Shown: positions 34,748-43,032, numbered from the stretch's first letter. The stretch: DNA of 64,000 nt from JACQHM01 sp964535215 (GCA_964535215.1 CAZHST010000012.1:15016-79015), one strand, 5' to 3'. Numbers and translations: made by a program. Notes: generated by a model from the sequence alone, not told the origin.

Positions 34748-36631
34748 TCAAAACCGGGCCTTCAGGCCGATCAGGAAGTTCAAGCCCAGGGCGGGGAAGC
34801 CAAAGACCTCCTGGTAATCCTCGTCCAGGAGGTTTTCGATCCGGCCAAAGAGCTGGAGGTTCTCCAGCGGTTTGAGGTTGCTGAGGAGGTCGTAGGAGGC
34901 CGCCAGATCGACCCGGGTGTAACCCTCGTTCCGACCGACCAGGGTACTTTCAAACTGGCTGCTGACGACATGGACGATCAGGCTGGTGGTCAAGCGCTCG
35001 ATCGGGCGGTACGTGGCCGAGATGTTCCAGCGGTTCCTGGCGAAGCGCCGGAGCTCCTGGTTGGTGATTCGATCCTTGGGTTCCAGATAGGTATAGTTGG
35101 CGGCGATGGAAAGCGTTCGAACCGGCTCCAGGGCCACTTCCATCTCCACCCCTTCGGTCCTCGCTCGCCCGACGTTCTCAGGAGCGAAGATGCCGGGGCT
35201 GACCTCAATCGTCTGGATGAGGTTCTTGAAGTCGTTCCGGAAATAGGTCACCCCAAAGCGGAGCCGTTCCTGGAAGAGCCGCTGCTCAAACCCGACATCC
35301 CAGCTCTTGCTCTCCTCGGGTTGAAGGTTGGGATTGCCGAAGCCAGGGAAGAAAAGCTCGTTTAAGGTGGGGGCCCTGAACCCCTCCCCGTAGCTCGCCC
35401 GAAACTTGGTCCCCGTTGCTTGGAGAAGGTAAGCCGCGGCGACCCGGGGGGTCACCTCGGTGCCGAAGGTGCTGTGGTCGTCCACGCGAACGCCGGCGGT
35501 GAGGAAAAGGCGCTGGAAGAGCCTGAGCTGGTTCTGGGCAAAGAAGGATCGCAAGGTCACGGAGCGATCGAAGACGTCGAAGAAACCGAAGAAGAAGTTC
35601 TCGCTCGTCCCCTTCTCCTTCCGCCACTCGAAGCCCACCGTGAGGGTATCGAGATCTTTGTAGTGGAAGTTGTTCTGCCACTCGACCTCCTTCCGGTTGA
35701 TGTCGATCTGGGAGACGTCAGGCGGGTCTTTGAAGGTGAGGTCGGAATCCACGGTGGAGAGCCTCAAGCGGTAGTCCCACCAGGGGAAAACGGCATGTTC
35801 CCACTGGGTGGTCAGAAGGAGGAAGTCGTCTTCCTGGGACCGATCCTTCTCGGGATCGAAGTCCGGGAAGATGGTGTCGAAGGGGATGCCCTTCTCGGCG
35901 TTCATGTACCGGGCGATGAAGGAGAGCCTCGCGTTGTCCAGGACCTGATACCCCACCCTTCCGGAAAAGGTCGTGTTGTTGTACTGGTCGTTGTCGAACT
36001 GGCCGTTGGTATCGGTCCTGGAGAAGGCCAAGGCGTAATCAGCCTTGCCCACCGTCCCGTCCAAGGAAGCCCGCTCCCGGAAGGTCTCGAAGTTCCCCCC
36101 CTCGAAGGAGACGGAGAACTTCGGTTTCCCCGTTCCCTTTTTGGTGATGATGTTGATGACCCCCCCGATGGCATCGGCACCGTAGAGGGTGCTCTGGGGA
36201 CCCCGGACCACCTCGATCCGCTCGATGTTGTCCACGGTCAGATCGCCGAAGTCGAAATCCCCTGTTGTGGGGCTCTTCACCCTTACCCCGTCAATTAAGA
36301 CCTGGATCTGGGTCGGGTTCGCCCCCCTGATCCTGACCGTCGTGAGCTTCCCCAGGCTTCCCGAGCGTTGCACGTCAACGCCGGGGATGCTCCTTAAGAT
36401 CTCCTCGACGGTCCTGTACTGCCTGGTCTGGATCTCCTCCTCCGAGACGACGGTCACGGTGCTCGGGACCTGCTCCAGGGGCTCCTCCAATCTGGTCGCC
36501 GTGACCACAACCGGCTCGATCCGCTTGACTTCCTGGCCGAGGGTCGGCAGGGCAGAAAGCAAGATCACCGTCCCTATGGTGACAAGGCCGATGCCTGAAA
36601 AGAACCTCTGACTTCCGGTATTCCGGATCAT
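34748..36631 (-). CDS. btuB: TonB-dependent vitamin B12 receptor (BtuB-like)
   Basis: BtuB takes up cobalamin across the outer membrane using TonB energy. The 627-residue protein has a signal peptide, a TonB box region with EPVVVTATRLEEPLEQVPSTVTVV, a plug domain (about 45-160, RGANPTQIQVLIDGVRV, RIEVVRGPQSTLYGADAIGGVINI condensed) and a beta-barrel ending in an aromatic residue (GLKARF). The start at 36631 has an AGGGAGGTG site and follows a cobalamin riboswitch, which supports B12 as the ligand. It heads btuB-tonB-cobO-cobU-cobT-cobS. Confidence 0.93.
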   Translation of the reverse strand: MIRNTGSQRFFSGIGLVTIGTVILLSALPTLGQEVKRIEPVVVTATRLEEPLEQVPSTVTVVSEEEIQTRQYRTVEEILRSIPGVDVQRSGSLGKLTTVRIRGANPTQIQVLIDGVRVKSPTTGDFDFGDLTVDNIERIEVVRGPQSTLYGADAIGGVINIITKKGTGKPKFSVSFEGGNFETFRERASLDGTVGKADYALAFSRTDTNGQFDNDQYNNTTFSGRVGYQVLDNARLSFIARYMNAEKGIPFDTIFPDFDPEKDRSQEDDFLLLTTQWEHAVFPWWDYRLRLSTVDSDLTFKDPPDVSQIDINRKEVEWQNNFHYKDLDTLTVGFEWRKEKGTSENFFFGFFDVFDRSVTLRSFFAQNQLRLFQRLFLTAGVRVDDHSTFGTEVTPRVAAAYLLQATGTKFRASYGEGFRAPTLNELFFPGFGNPNLQPEESKSWDVGFEQRLFQERLRFGVTYFRNDFKNLIQTIEVSPGIFAPENVGRARTEGVEMEVALEPVRTLSIAANYTYLEPKDRITNQELRRFARNRWNISATYRPIERLTTSLIVHVVSSQFESTLVGRNEGYTRVDLAASYDLLSNLKPLENLQLFGRIENLLDEDYQEVFGFPALGLNFLIGLKARF

Positions 36632-36635
36632 GGTA

Positions 36636-36660
36636 CACCTCCCTTTCCGCGAAAGTGGTG
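36636..36660 (-). promoter_or_regulatory. Hairpin that hides the btuB ribosome-binding site
   Basis: In the leader RNA, CACC-A-CTTTC (36660-36651) can pair with GAAAG-GGA-GGTG (36647-36636), with a three-base loop and a small internal loop. The pairing covers the AGGGAGGTG ribosome site of btuB. Located directly after the riboswitch, it would be the translational off-switch. No terminator T-run follows. Confidence 0.6.
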
Positions 36661-36667
36661 CCCCAGG

Positions 36668-36875
36668 CCCCCGGATAGGTCTCCTGACTTGTGGATCATC
36701 GCTTAACCGCGCCTTCCCATCCTTCGACCGACAGAGGACAGTGGCACGATGCGGTCTCGCTACCCTATCTCCGGAGGAGATAGGGTTGGGCTCTCTGCCC
36801 ATCCCCACTTACAGTGGCGGGACCGTGCTGGACTCACCCCATTCGGGATACACCAGCTTCCCTAACATCCGGGGG
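36668..36875 (-). promoter_or_regulatory. Cobalamin riboswitch upstream of btuB
   Basis: The aptamer shows the expected order on the minus strand: TTAGGGAAGCTGGTG, TCCCGCCACTGTAAG, a GCCACTG element (36745-36739), GGGAAGGCG and the B12-box region AGTCAGGAGACCT. Its ends pair perfectly over nine bases (CCCCCGGAT near 36875 with ATCCGGGGG near 36668), giving the closing stem. It begins 8 bases after the btuD stop. Binding of adenosylcobalamin should lower btuB translation through the hairpin at 36636-36660. Confidence 0.93.
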
Positions 36876-36882
36876 CTCTCCT

Positions 36883-37659
36883 TCAAGACCAGTCGGCCCA
36901 GATCAGGGGCCGTCCTGTTGGCCCTCTCTCAATCAGGACCCGACAGCCGTACACCTCCTCGAGCGTTTTCTCCTCCAGGACCTCCTCGGGCGGCCCGGTC
37001 CTGTAGACCTCCCCATCCTTCAAGAGGAGGAGGCGATCGGCCAAGGTGGCCGCCACGTTCAGGTCATGGGAGACAAGGACGATGGTCGTTCTCCGTTTCC
37101 GGTTCAGCGTCTTCAGGAAGTTCAGGATTGCAGCTTGATGGTGCAGGTCTAAGTGGACGGTCGGCTCGTCCAGGAGGAGCACCTTTGGGCGCTGGGCCAG
37201 GGCCCGGGCGATGGTGGCCCGCTGACGCTCCCCGCCGGAGAGCTGGTCCAGGAACTTGTCTGCCAGGTGGAGGACGCCGGTGGCCATCATGGCCTCCTCG
37301 GCAACGGCCAGATCTTCATGGGTTTCGAAGAAGAAGCGCCGGGCATGGGGGTAACGTCCCATGAGGACCATCTCCCTTACGGTGAAGGGAAAGACGGGCT
37401 GGACCTCCTGGGGGACACAGGCGACGATCCTGGCCACCTCGAGCCGGCTGAGCTGCCCCATCTCCTGCCCAAGCAGCCTGATGCTCCCCCGGGAGGGGGC
37501 CAGGACTTTGGAGAGGACCCGGAGGAGGGTGGTCTTGCCCGTGCTGTTCGGTCCGGCGATGCCAAGGATCTCCCCCTCGGCGATCTCGAGGCTTACCCCT
37601 TTTAAGACGGGGGCACCGCCATAAGAAGCCCACACGTCGTCAAGTTCGAAGATGGTCAT
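36883..37659 (-). CDS. btuD: Vitamin B12 ABC transporter, ATPase
   Basis: The 258-residue ATPase drives the BtuC permease. Walker A is GPNSTGKTT (36-44, with Ser-Thr in place of the common Gly-Ala), the signature is LSGGERQRA (about 138-146) and Walker B is VLLLDEPTVHLD. A similar arrangement occurs in iron-siderophore importers, but the riboswitch-controlled operon supports cobalamin. Its start shares one base with the btuC stop. Confidence 0.92.
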   Translation of the reverse strand: MTIFELDDVWASYGGAPVLKGVSLEIAEGEILGIAGPNSTGKTTLLRVLSKVLAPSRGSIRLLGQEMGQLSRLEVARIVACVPQEVQPVFPFTVREMVLMGRYPHARRFFFETHEDLAVAEEAMMATGVLHLADKFLDQLSGGERQRATIARALAQRPKVLLLDEPTVHLDLHHQAAILNFLKTLNRKRRTTIVLVSHDLNVAATLADRLLLLKDGEVYRTGPPEEVLEEKTLEEVYGCRVLIERGPTGRPLIWADWS

Positions 37660-38693
37660 CAGAGGGCACTCCGGTAGCGTCTCCTTAACAGGTAGATGAA
37701 GAAGGGGGCACCGCAGAAGGACGTGATCACCCCCACCGGGATCTCGGCAGGGGAGGCAATGGTTCTGGCAAGGGTATCAGCGGCCACCAGGAAGCTTGCC
37801 CCCGAAAGGGCCGCCGTGGGGATGAGCACCCGGTGGTCCGGGCCGAAGAGCATCCTGGCCATGTGGGGGACGATCAGGCCGACGAAGGCAATGGATCCGC
37901 AGAAGGCGACCACAACCCCGGTAAGAAAGGAGGCCTCGAGAAAGATGGCCCGTTTCATCCGCTCGCTTTCTACCCCGAGCTGCATGGCCGCCTCCTCGCC
38001 CAAGGTGAACAGGTTCAGGCTCTTGGCCTGTCCATACACGGAACCGATCCCGAGCAGGAGGGCGAGGAGGAAGAAGAGGAGGGGGCCGAAGCCGATCGGG
38101 CCCAGGTCCCCCATCAGCCAGTGGAAGATCCCTGGGAGCTCGGCGGGGCTCAGGAGAGCGATCAACAGGGTGATCCCTGAGGAGAAGAAGAGGCTGACGA
38201 TCACGCCGGATAAGAGGAGGGTCTGGACGGGAAGCTTCCCGTTGACCTTCGCCACCTGGTAAACGACCGCCGCTGCCAGAAGGGCCCCGAGGAAGCCAAA
38301 GAGGGAGGAGCCGATATATCCCGGGAGGCTCTTTGCCAGGCCGAGGACCTGGGCAGCGACGACGCCGAAGGCTGCACCACTGGAGACGCCCAGGACAAAG
38401 GGATCGGCCAGGGGGTTCCTGGTCAAGGCCTGGAAGGCGGCCCCGGCCACGGCCAAGCCTGAACCGGCCAGGGCAGCCTGGAGGACCCGGGGAAGCCGGA
38501 GGGCGAAGAGGACAACCTCCGCCGGCTCCTCAAGGACCTTGGAGGGTGAAAGAAACCTCCTCCCGATCGCCTGCAGGATCTCCTCCGGGGGAAACTCTAC
38601 CGTCCCGAGAAAGAGGGAGGTGACTCCCACAGCGAAGAGGACTCCGAGAAGGCCAAGGGTTGTCCCAACGGTCTTTTTCAGGGTGGTCATCAT
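37659..38693 (-). CDS. btuC: Vitamin B12 ABC transporter, permease
   Basis: The 344-residue FecCD/BtuC-type permease has about 10 membrane helices. It shows LRLPRVLQAALAGSGLAVAGAAFQALTRNPLADPFVLGVSSGAAFG spread over residues ~67-112 and AFCGSIAFVGLIVPHMARMLFGPDHR near the C-terminus. The first overlaps the btuF end by 4 bases. It forms the membrane channel for cobalamin in the inner membrane. Confidence 0.94.
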   Translation of the reverse strand: MMTTLKKTVGTTLGLLGVLFAVGVTSLFLGTVEFPPEEILQAIGRRFLSPSKVLEEPAEVVLFALRLPRVLQAALAGSGLAVAGAAFQALTRNPLADPFVLGVSSGAAFGVVAAQVLGLAKSLPGYIGSSLFGFLGALLAAAVVYQVAKVNGKLPVQTLLLSGVIVSLFFSSGITLLIALLSPAELPGIFHWLMGDLGPIGFGPLLFFLLALLLGIGSVYGQAKSLNLFTLGEEAAMQLGVESERMKRAIFLEASFLTGVVVAFCGSIAFVGLIVPHMARMLFGPDHRVLIPTAALSGASFLVAADTLARTIASPAEIPVGVITSFCGAPFFIYLLRRRYRSAL

Positions 38694-39583
38694 CCTCCCC
38701 CCGGATGGAGGATCCTTGCCAAGGCCTCCAGGCCATCCACGATCCTGGGGCCCGGACGGTTCAGGAGATCCCCGTCAATGGTGTAGAGCCGGCCGGCCTT
38801 GACCGCCGGGAGGGTGGGGAGATCCCTCCACCGGCGAAGGAGGGTCTGGTCGTCCTGCCCATGCCCCTTTGAGACAATGATCACCTCCGGCGCTCGGGCC
38901 ACCACCTCCTCCAGGCTGAAGAGGGGGTAAGGGGTTAAGGCCCCCGTTGAGATGCTCTCCCCTCCCGCCCACCGGATGAGGTCATCCAGGAAAGTCCCTT
39001 TCCCCGGCACGATCAGAGGGTCAGACCAAAGGACGTACAGGACCCGGGGGCGTTTCAAGCCCGCAACCCGCCGCGTCACCTGTTCCACCCGCTCCCGGAG
39101 CCTCTGGACCAGGACCCTTGCCACCTCTCTCCTTCCTGTGGCCCGCCCGACCTGTTCGATGGAGGAGAAGACCCCCTGGAGGTCTTCGGGGTTCACCACA
39201 AAAACCGGGATCCCTAGCCTCTCCAGGCGGGCCACCGTCTCCGGCCTGTTCCCGGCGACGGTGGCCAGAACCAGATCGGGGCGGAGGAATGAGATGGCCT
39301 CCAGGCTGGGGTTCACCATCCCCCCGACCTTCGTCTTCTGCTTCGCTTCAGGGGGATAGTCGCAGAAGTCCGTGACCCCGACGACTTTGTCCCCCAGGCC
39401 GAGGGCAAAGAGGATCTCGGTGGTGTTGGGGGCCAATGAGACGATCCGCTTTGGAGCAGCCGGGACCTTCACACGCCGGCCCACCCCGTCTGTGACCTCC
39501 CACGCTTTCTGGTCGGCCCATCCCTGATGGGCCGCCGCCAAGAGCAAAAGAATGCTCAAGAGCCGTACCAGCATAATCATCAT
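38690..39583 (-). CDS. btuF: Vitamin B12 ABC transporter, periplasmic binding protein
   Basis: The protein begins with a signal peptide (MLVRLLSILLLLAAAHQGWA, cleavage near DQKAW) and a helical-backbone binding fold with RIVSLAPNTTEILFALGLGDKVVGVTDFCDYPPEA and LRPDLVLATV. Family function is capture of cobalamin in the periplasm. Three ATG codons lie close together (39583, 39580, 39574), and the T-run of the upstream terminator ends just before them, so the start is uncertain by a few codons. Confidence 0.92.
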   Translation of the reverse strand: MMIMLVRLLSILLLLAAAHQGWADQKAWEVTDGVGRRVKVPAAPKRIVSLAPNTTEILFALGLGDKVVGVTDFCDYPPEAKQKTKVGGMVNPSLEAISFLRPDLVLATVAGNRPETVARLERLGIPVFVVNPEDLQGVFSSIEQVGRATGRREVARVLVQRLRERVEQVTRRVAGLKRPRVLYVLWSDPLIVPGKGTFLDDLIRWAGGESISTGALTPYPLFSLEEVVARAPEVIIVSKGHGQDDQTLLRRWRDLPTLPAVKAGRLYTIDGDLLNRPGPRIVDGLEALARILHPGGG

Positions 39584-39584
39584 C

Positions 39585-39617
39585 AAAAAAAACCCCCAGC
39601 CTCCTCAGGCTGGGGGT
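39585..39617 (-). terminator. Riboswitch-linked terminator before btuF
   Basis: On the minus strand a 10-base-pair stem (ACCCCCAGCC with GGCTGGGGGT) and a six-base loop are followed at once by eight Ts, ending at the btuF start. It is a classic Rho-independent terminator. Its place after the riboswitch at 39676-39871 makes it the likely expression platform. A GAGGAGG sequence that could serve as the ribosome site lies in the loop and descending arm, so the hairpin might also block translation. Confidence 0.85.
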
Positions 39618-39675
39618 CGAGACCGTTTCCGGGCTCCCTCCTTGCCCTCGAAGGAGAAAAGCACCACCATCGTCT

Positions 39676-39871
39676 GGGCAGGTCTCCTGGCTCTCGGATC
39701 ATCACCCTCCTGCGCCTTCCGTAAGAACAGCGATCAGTCATTAGTCCTTAGTGATTCCAATCACTAGTCACTAATCACCAATCACTGGTTTTACGTGGCA
39801 TGGTGCAGGAAGGCTCCCCGATCACAGTGGCGGGGCCGCGACGGATTTCCACCGTCTTCCCTATTCTGCCC
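39676..39871 (-). promoter_or_regulatory. Cobalamin riboswitch upstream of btuF-btuC-btuD
   Basis: Minus-strand landmarks in order are AATAGGGAAGACGGTGGAAATCC, GCCCCGCCACTGTGATCGG condensed over 39866-39818, GGAAGGCG, and the B12 box GAGCCAGGAGACCTGCC. GGGCAG at one end pairs with CTGCCC at the other to close P1. One stem carries a ~66-base foreign-looking insert (39726-39792), and the GCCAC element next to it reads GCCACG instead of GCCACTG. The core is otherwise intact. Confidence 0.9.
39726..39792. repeat. Quasi-palindromic low-complexity insert in the btuF riboswitch
   Basis: The stretch is made of near-repeats of TCACTAGTCACTAATCACC and its reverse: on the minus strand CAGTGATT, ATTAGT and AGTGATT pair in order with AATCACT, ACTAAT and ATCGCTG around a two-base centre, forming one long imperfect hairpin. 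It is AT-richer than anything near it. The flanks GTAA and TTAC close the stem in which it sits. The other cobalamin riboswitch has only about 16 bases here. Confidence 0.7.
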
Positions 39872-40031
39872 TCGTTACCAAAGGCCACCCAGGCGATCCT
39901 TCCTCAAAAAAATCTATAGGTCCTCTTCGCTAATCCCTTCTAGGATTCCCCTCCCTGTCACGAAACGGGATGTTGACTACCTATCATACCCTTTCTAATC
40001 TGTCAACAGGAAGTTTACCCTGCTTTTTTGG

Positions 40032-40060
40032 TTGACTTTTGGGGCTTCCTCTGCTGTAAT
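40032..40060 (+). promoter_or_regulatory. Sigma-70 promoter of the LacI-type regulator and downstream run
   Basis: TTGACT (40032-40037) and TGTAAT (40055-40060) are 17 bases apart, each one base from consensus. The -10 lies within the first of two LacI-type operator half-repeats. Within the 505-base gap from btuF to this gene, the other contents are the terminator and riboswitch of btuF and a possible divergent -35 (TTGACA on the minus strand at 40006-40001) with no good -10. Confidence 0.7.
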
Positions 40061-40080
40061 CGTTTGCGTAATCGTTTAAC
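40055..40080 (+). promoter_or_regulatory. Tandem LacI-family operator-like sites
   Basis: TGTAATCGTTTGCG (40055-40068) and CGTAATCGTTTAAC (40067-40080) overlap and share TAATCGTTT. The first matches the LacI/CcpA-type pattern TGnAAnCGnnnnCn closely, with the central CG. They cover the -10 and the transcription start, 12 bases before the regulator's start codon. Autorepression by promoter blocking is the simplest reading. Confidence 0.55.
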
Positions 40081-40091
40081 AAAGGCTGGGT

Positions 40092-41120
40092 GTGGCCAAG
40101 ATTTCGGACATTGCGAAACAGGCGGGTGTCTCCACGGCGACTGTCTCCCATGTCCTGAACAACACCCGCTACGTCAGCCCGGAGCTTCGAGCGCGGGTGG
40201 AGCGGGTGGCGCAGGAGCTGGGCTACCGACCGAACCTGGTTGCCCGGAGCTTGAGGCTCAAGCGGACCAGGACGCTGGGCTTCATCGTCTCCGACATCCG
40301 GAGTCCCTTTTACTCCGAGGTGGCCCGGGCCGTGGAGGAGCAGGCCAGCTCCTTCGGCTACAACGTCATCGTCTGTAACAGCGACGAGAACTACACGAGG
40401 GAGCTGGCCTCCATCGAGACCCTGATCTCCAAACGGATTGATGGCCTGATCCTCGCCCCAACCCTGGGGGACCATCGCTTCCTCAAGGAGGTGGCCAAGC
40501 TCTGGTTCCCGATCCTCCTGATCAACCGCCGTTTGGACGGGTTAGGCCTCCCGTGCATCTCCACCGATAACCGGGCAGGGGCTTACGAGGCCGTCAAGCA
40601 CCTGATCCAGGCCGGCCACCGGAGGATCGGGGCCATCGGAGGTTTGAGCGCCCTCTCCACCACCACCGATCGTTTGGAGGGCTATCGGGCAGCGCTCCAG
40701 GAGGCCGGCCTCCCGATCCTGGAGGAGCTGATCTGGCTCGGGAGGCCAACGGTCGAGGAAGGCCAACGGGCCGCGGAGAAGCTCCTCAGTCTGGAGTCGC
40801 CCCCGACCGCCCTTTTTGCCTTCAGCACCATGCTGACCCTTGGGGTTATGGCTACGCTCAAGAGCCGGAACTTAAGGTGCCCGGAGGATGTGGCCTTTGT
40901 AGGGTTCAGCGACACCCTCTGGTGTCCTTTTACCAACCCTCCGTTGACCACGGTGGCCCAGCCGGCCAGGGAGGTGGGTTTAAAAGCCTGCCAACTGCTC
41001 CTGGAGGTCCTTCAGGGAAAGCCTCTGCCCGATGAGACCTACCTGATCCCGCCGACTCTGATCCACCGGAGGTCCTGTGGCTGTCCTTGGAGAGCCGGGC
41101 AGGAGGCAATGGAACCTTAG
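40092..41120 (+). CDS. LacI-family transcriptional regulator
   Basis: The 342-residue protein has the N-terminal helix-turn-helix KISDIAKQAGVSTATVSHVLNNTRYVS split over residues 3-29, the hinge helix LGYRPNLVARSL, and a periplasmic-binding-protein-like sensor domain (about 60-335) with TLGFIVSDIRSPFYSEVARAVE. Such regulators bind sugars or related metabolites. The sites at 40055-40080 imply autoregulation. It is the first gene of a plus-strand run with lipA, a dehydrogenase complex and a sugar importer, and may control that run. The GTG start fits the family N-terminus. Confidence 0.93.
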   Translation: MAKISDIAKQAGVSTATVSHVLNNTRYVSPELRARVERVAQELGYRPNLVARSLRLKRTRTLGFIVSDIRSPFYSEVARAVEEQASSFGYNVIVCNSDENYTRELASIETLISKRIDGLILAPTLGDHRFLKEVAKLWFPILLINRRLDGLGLPCISTDNRAGAYEAVKHLIQAGHRRIGAIGGLSALSTTTDRLEGYRAALQEAGLPILEELIWLGRPTVEEGQRAAEKLLSLESPPTALFAFSTMLTLGVMATLKSRNLRCPEDVAFVGFSDTLWCPFTNPPLTTVAQPAREVGLKACQLLLEVLQGKPLPDETYLIPPTLIHRRSCGCPWRAGQEAMEP

Positions 41121-41129
41121 GGGGAAGGG

Positions 41130-42059
41130 ATGACCATAGAAGCGATGCAAGAAGACCGGTTTCGGATCGAAGCCTCCTCTTTCAGGAAACCCCCTTGGCT
41201 TAAGGTCCGGGCCCCGGGGGGGCCGAATTTCCTGGAGCTGAAGAGGCTGATGCGAGCCTCCAGCCTCCACACCGTTTGCGAGGAGGCCAAGTGTCCGAAC
41301 ATCGGCGAGTGCTGGGAAGAGCGGACGGCCACCTTCTTGATCCTGGGTGATACCTGCACCCGCCGTTGTAGCTTCTGCGCCATCAAGCATGGGCTTCCAA
41401 CGGAGCTGGACTTGAACGAGCCGGAGCGGGTGGCGGAGACGGTCAGGATCTTGGGACTGAAGCATGCGGTGATCACCTCGGTCAACCGGGATGATCTGAA
41501 GGACGGGGGGGCCTCGATCTTTGCCGAGACCATCCGGAAGATCCGGGAGCGTCTCGCCGGTTGCACCATCGAGGTTTTGATTCCTGACTTCAAAGGGTCC
41601 TACGAGGCCCTTTTGATGGTATTGGAGGCGAGGCCTGACATCCTGAACCACAATGTGGAGACGGTCCCCCGCCTCTACAAGGAGGTCCGGCCCGGGGCCA
41701 GATACGAGCGTTCGTTAGAGCTCCTGGCCCAGGCCAAGCGGTACGACCCCACCCTGCTGACCAAGTCCGGCCTGATCTTAGGCTTCGGCGAGGAGAAGGA
41801 AGAGATCTCCCAGACGATGCAGGATCTTCGAAGCGTCGGCTGCGACATCCTGACCCTTGGTCAGTACCTCCGGCCCACCAGCCTGGACCGACACCTCCCG
41901 GTCATCAGGTACTATACGCCGGAGGAGTTCCAGGAGCTGAAGGCCCTGGGGGAGAGGATGGGGTTTGGCCATGTGGAGGCAGGGCCGTTGGTGAGGAGTT
42001 CCTATCACGCCGGGAGACAGGCCAGGGAGGTCACCCCGCAAAAGTCGCCGCTTCCATAA
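41130..42059 (+). CDS. lipA: Lipoyl synthase
   Basis: LipA is a radical-SAM enzyme that inserts two sulfur atoms into octanoyl groups on E2 or H proteins. The 309-residue protein has the auxiliary cluster cysteines CEEAKCPNIGEC (50, 55, 61), the radical-SAM cysteines CTRRCSFC (76, 80, 83) and the C-terminal RSSYHA serine motif. It starts 9 bases after the regulator. Its product is needed by the E2 encoded three genes downstream, and lipB lies at the end of the same run. Confidence 0.97.
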   Translation: MTIEAMQEDRFRIEASSFRKPPWLKVRAPGGPNFLELKRLMRASSLHTVCEEAKCPNIGECWEERTATFLILGDTCTRRCSFCAIKHGLPTELDLNEPERVAETVRILGLKHAVITSVNRDDLKDGGASIFAETIRKIRERLAGCTIEVLIPDFKGSYEALLMVLEARPDILNHNVETVPRLYKEVRPGARYERSLELLAQAKRYDPTLLTKSGLILGFGEEKEEISQTMQDLRSVGCDILTLGQYLRPTSLDRHLPVIRYYTPEEFQELKALGERMGFGHVEAGPLVRSSYHAGRQAREVTPQKSPLP

Positions 42060-42069
42060 GGGGGGAACG

Positions 42070-43032
42070 ATGGAGGATCGGAAGCTGATGCTGGACCTCT
42101 TGTCCCAGATGCTGTTAATCAGGCAGTTCGAGGACAAGGCCGCCGAGATGTACGCCCGGGGCAGGATCGCCGGGTTCCTCCACCTCTACAACGGGGAGGA
42201 GGCGATTGCTGTCGGGGCTATGGCCGGTCTCCGGGAGGGGGACCTCCTCGTCACCCATTACCGCGACCATGGCCACGCCATCGCCAAGGGCTCTGATGTG
42301 AGACGGCTGATGGCCGAACTCTTCGGCAAGGTCACCGGGGTCTGCAAGGGGAAGGGCGGTTCCATGCACTTCTTCGACGCCTCGGTGGGGATGCTGGGGG
42401 GCTACGCCATTGTGGCCGGGCATCTCCCCCTGGCCGTTGGGCTTGCATTGGCCGGCGACTACCTCGGGAAGGACCAGGTGGTCCTCTGCATCTTCGGGGA
42501 TGGGGCGACGAACAACGGCTACTTCCACGAGGCAATGAACCTGGCCGCCCTCTGGCGGCTGCCCGTGGTCTTCCTCTGCGAGAATAACCTGTACGGGATG
42601 GGGACGGCCCTGAAGAAGGCCTCGGCCGTCCAGGAGATCTATCGAAAGGCCCAGGCCTACGACATCCCGGGGGAGCGGGTGGATGGGATGGATGTCCTGG
42701 CCGTCCGGGAGGCCGTCGCCAAGGCTGCTGCGCGGGCCCGTGAGGGGTGGGGACCCTCTCTCGTGGAGGCGGTCACCTACCGCTTCCGGGGCCACTCCAT
42801 GGCCGATCCTGTCCTCTACCGGACGAAGGCGGAGGAGGAAGCCTGGCGATCGAAGGATCCCATCGTCCTCTTTCGGCAGAAGCTGGAGGCCGAGGGGCTC
42901 TTGACCGCTCAAGAGTTTGAGCGGCTGGAGCGGGAGGTGGAGGAGGTGATCCGGGAGGCGGTCCGCTTTGCCGAGGAAAGCCCCGAGCCCCCCCTGGAGG
43001 CCCTTTACGAGGATATCTACGCCCAGTCCTAA
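42070..43032 (+). CDS. pdhA: 2-oxoacid dehydrogenase E1 alpha (pyruvate dehydrogenase-like)
   Basis: E1 alpha binds thiamine diphosphate and decarboxylates a 2-oxoacid. The 320-residue protein shows LIRQFEDKAAEMYARGRIAGFLHLYNGEEAIAVG split over 17-51, HGHAIAKGSD, CKGKGGSMHFFD, and the ThDP motif GDGATNNGYFHEAMNLA ending in ENN. The pattern best fits the pyruvate/acetoin dehydrogenase group (PdhA/AcoA). Pyruvate is favoured by the lipoate genes; acetoin or a branched-chain acid cannot be excluded. Confidence 0.9.
   Translation: MEDRKLMLDLLSQMLLIRQFEDKAAEMYARGRIAGFLHLYNGEEAIAVGAMAGLREGDLLVTHYRDHGHAIAKGSDVRRLMAELFGKVTGVCKGKGGSMHFFDASVGMLGGYAIVAGHLPLAVGLALAGDYLGKDQVVLCIFGDGATNNGYFHEAMNLAALWRLPVVFLCENNLYGMGTALKKASAVQEIYRKAQAYDIPGERVDGMDVLAVREAVAKAAARAREGWGPSLVEAVTYRFRGHSMADPVLYRTKAEEEAWRSKDPIVLFRQKLEAEGLLTAQEFERLEREVEEVIREAVRFAEESPEPPLEALYEDIYAQS

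Noticed and set aside
39978..40006. Minus-strand promoter for the btuF riboswitch (TTGACA with TAGGTA or TATGAT)
   Set aside because: The good -35 pairs with a poor -10 at 17 bases, and the good -10 lies at only 12 bases. A promoter must exist here but its place is not clear.
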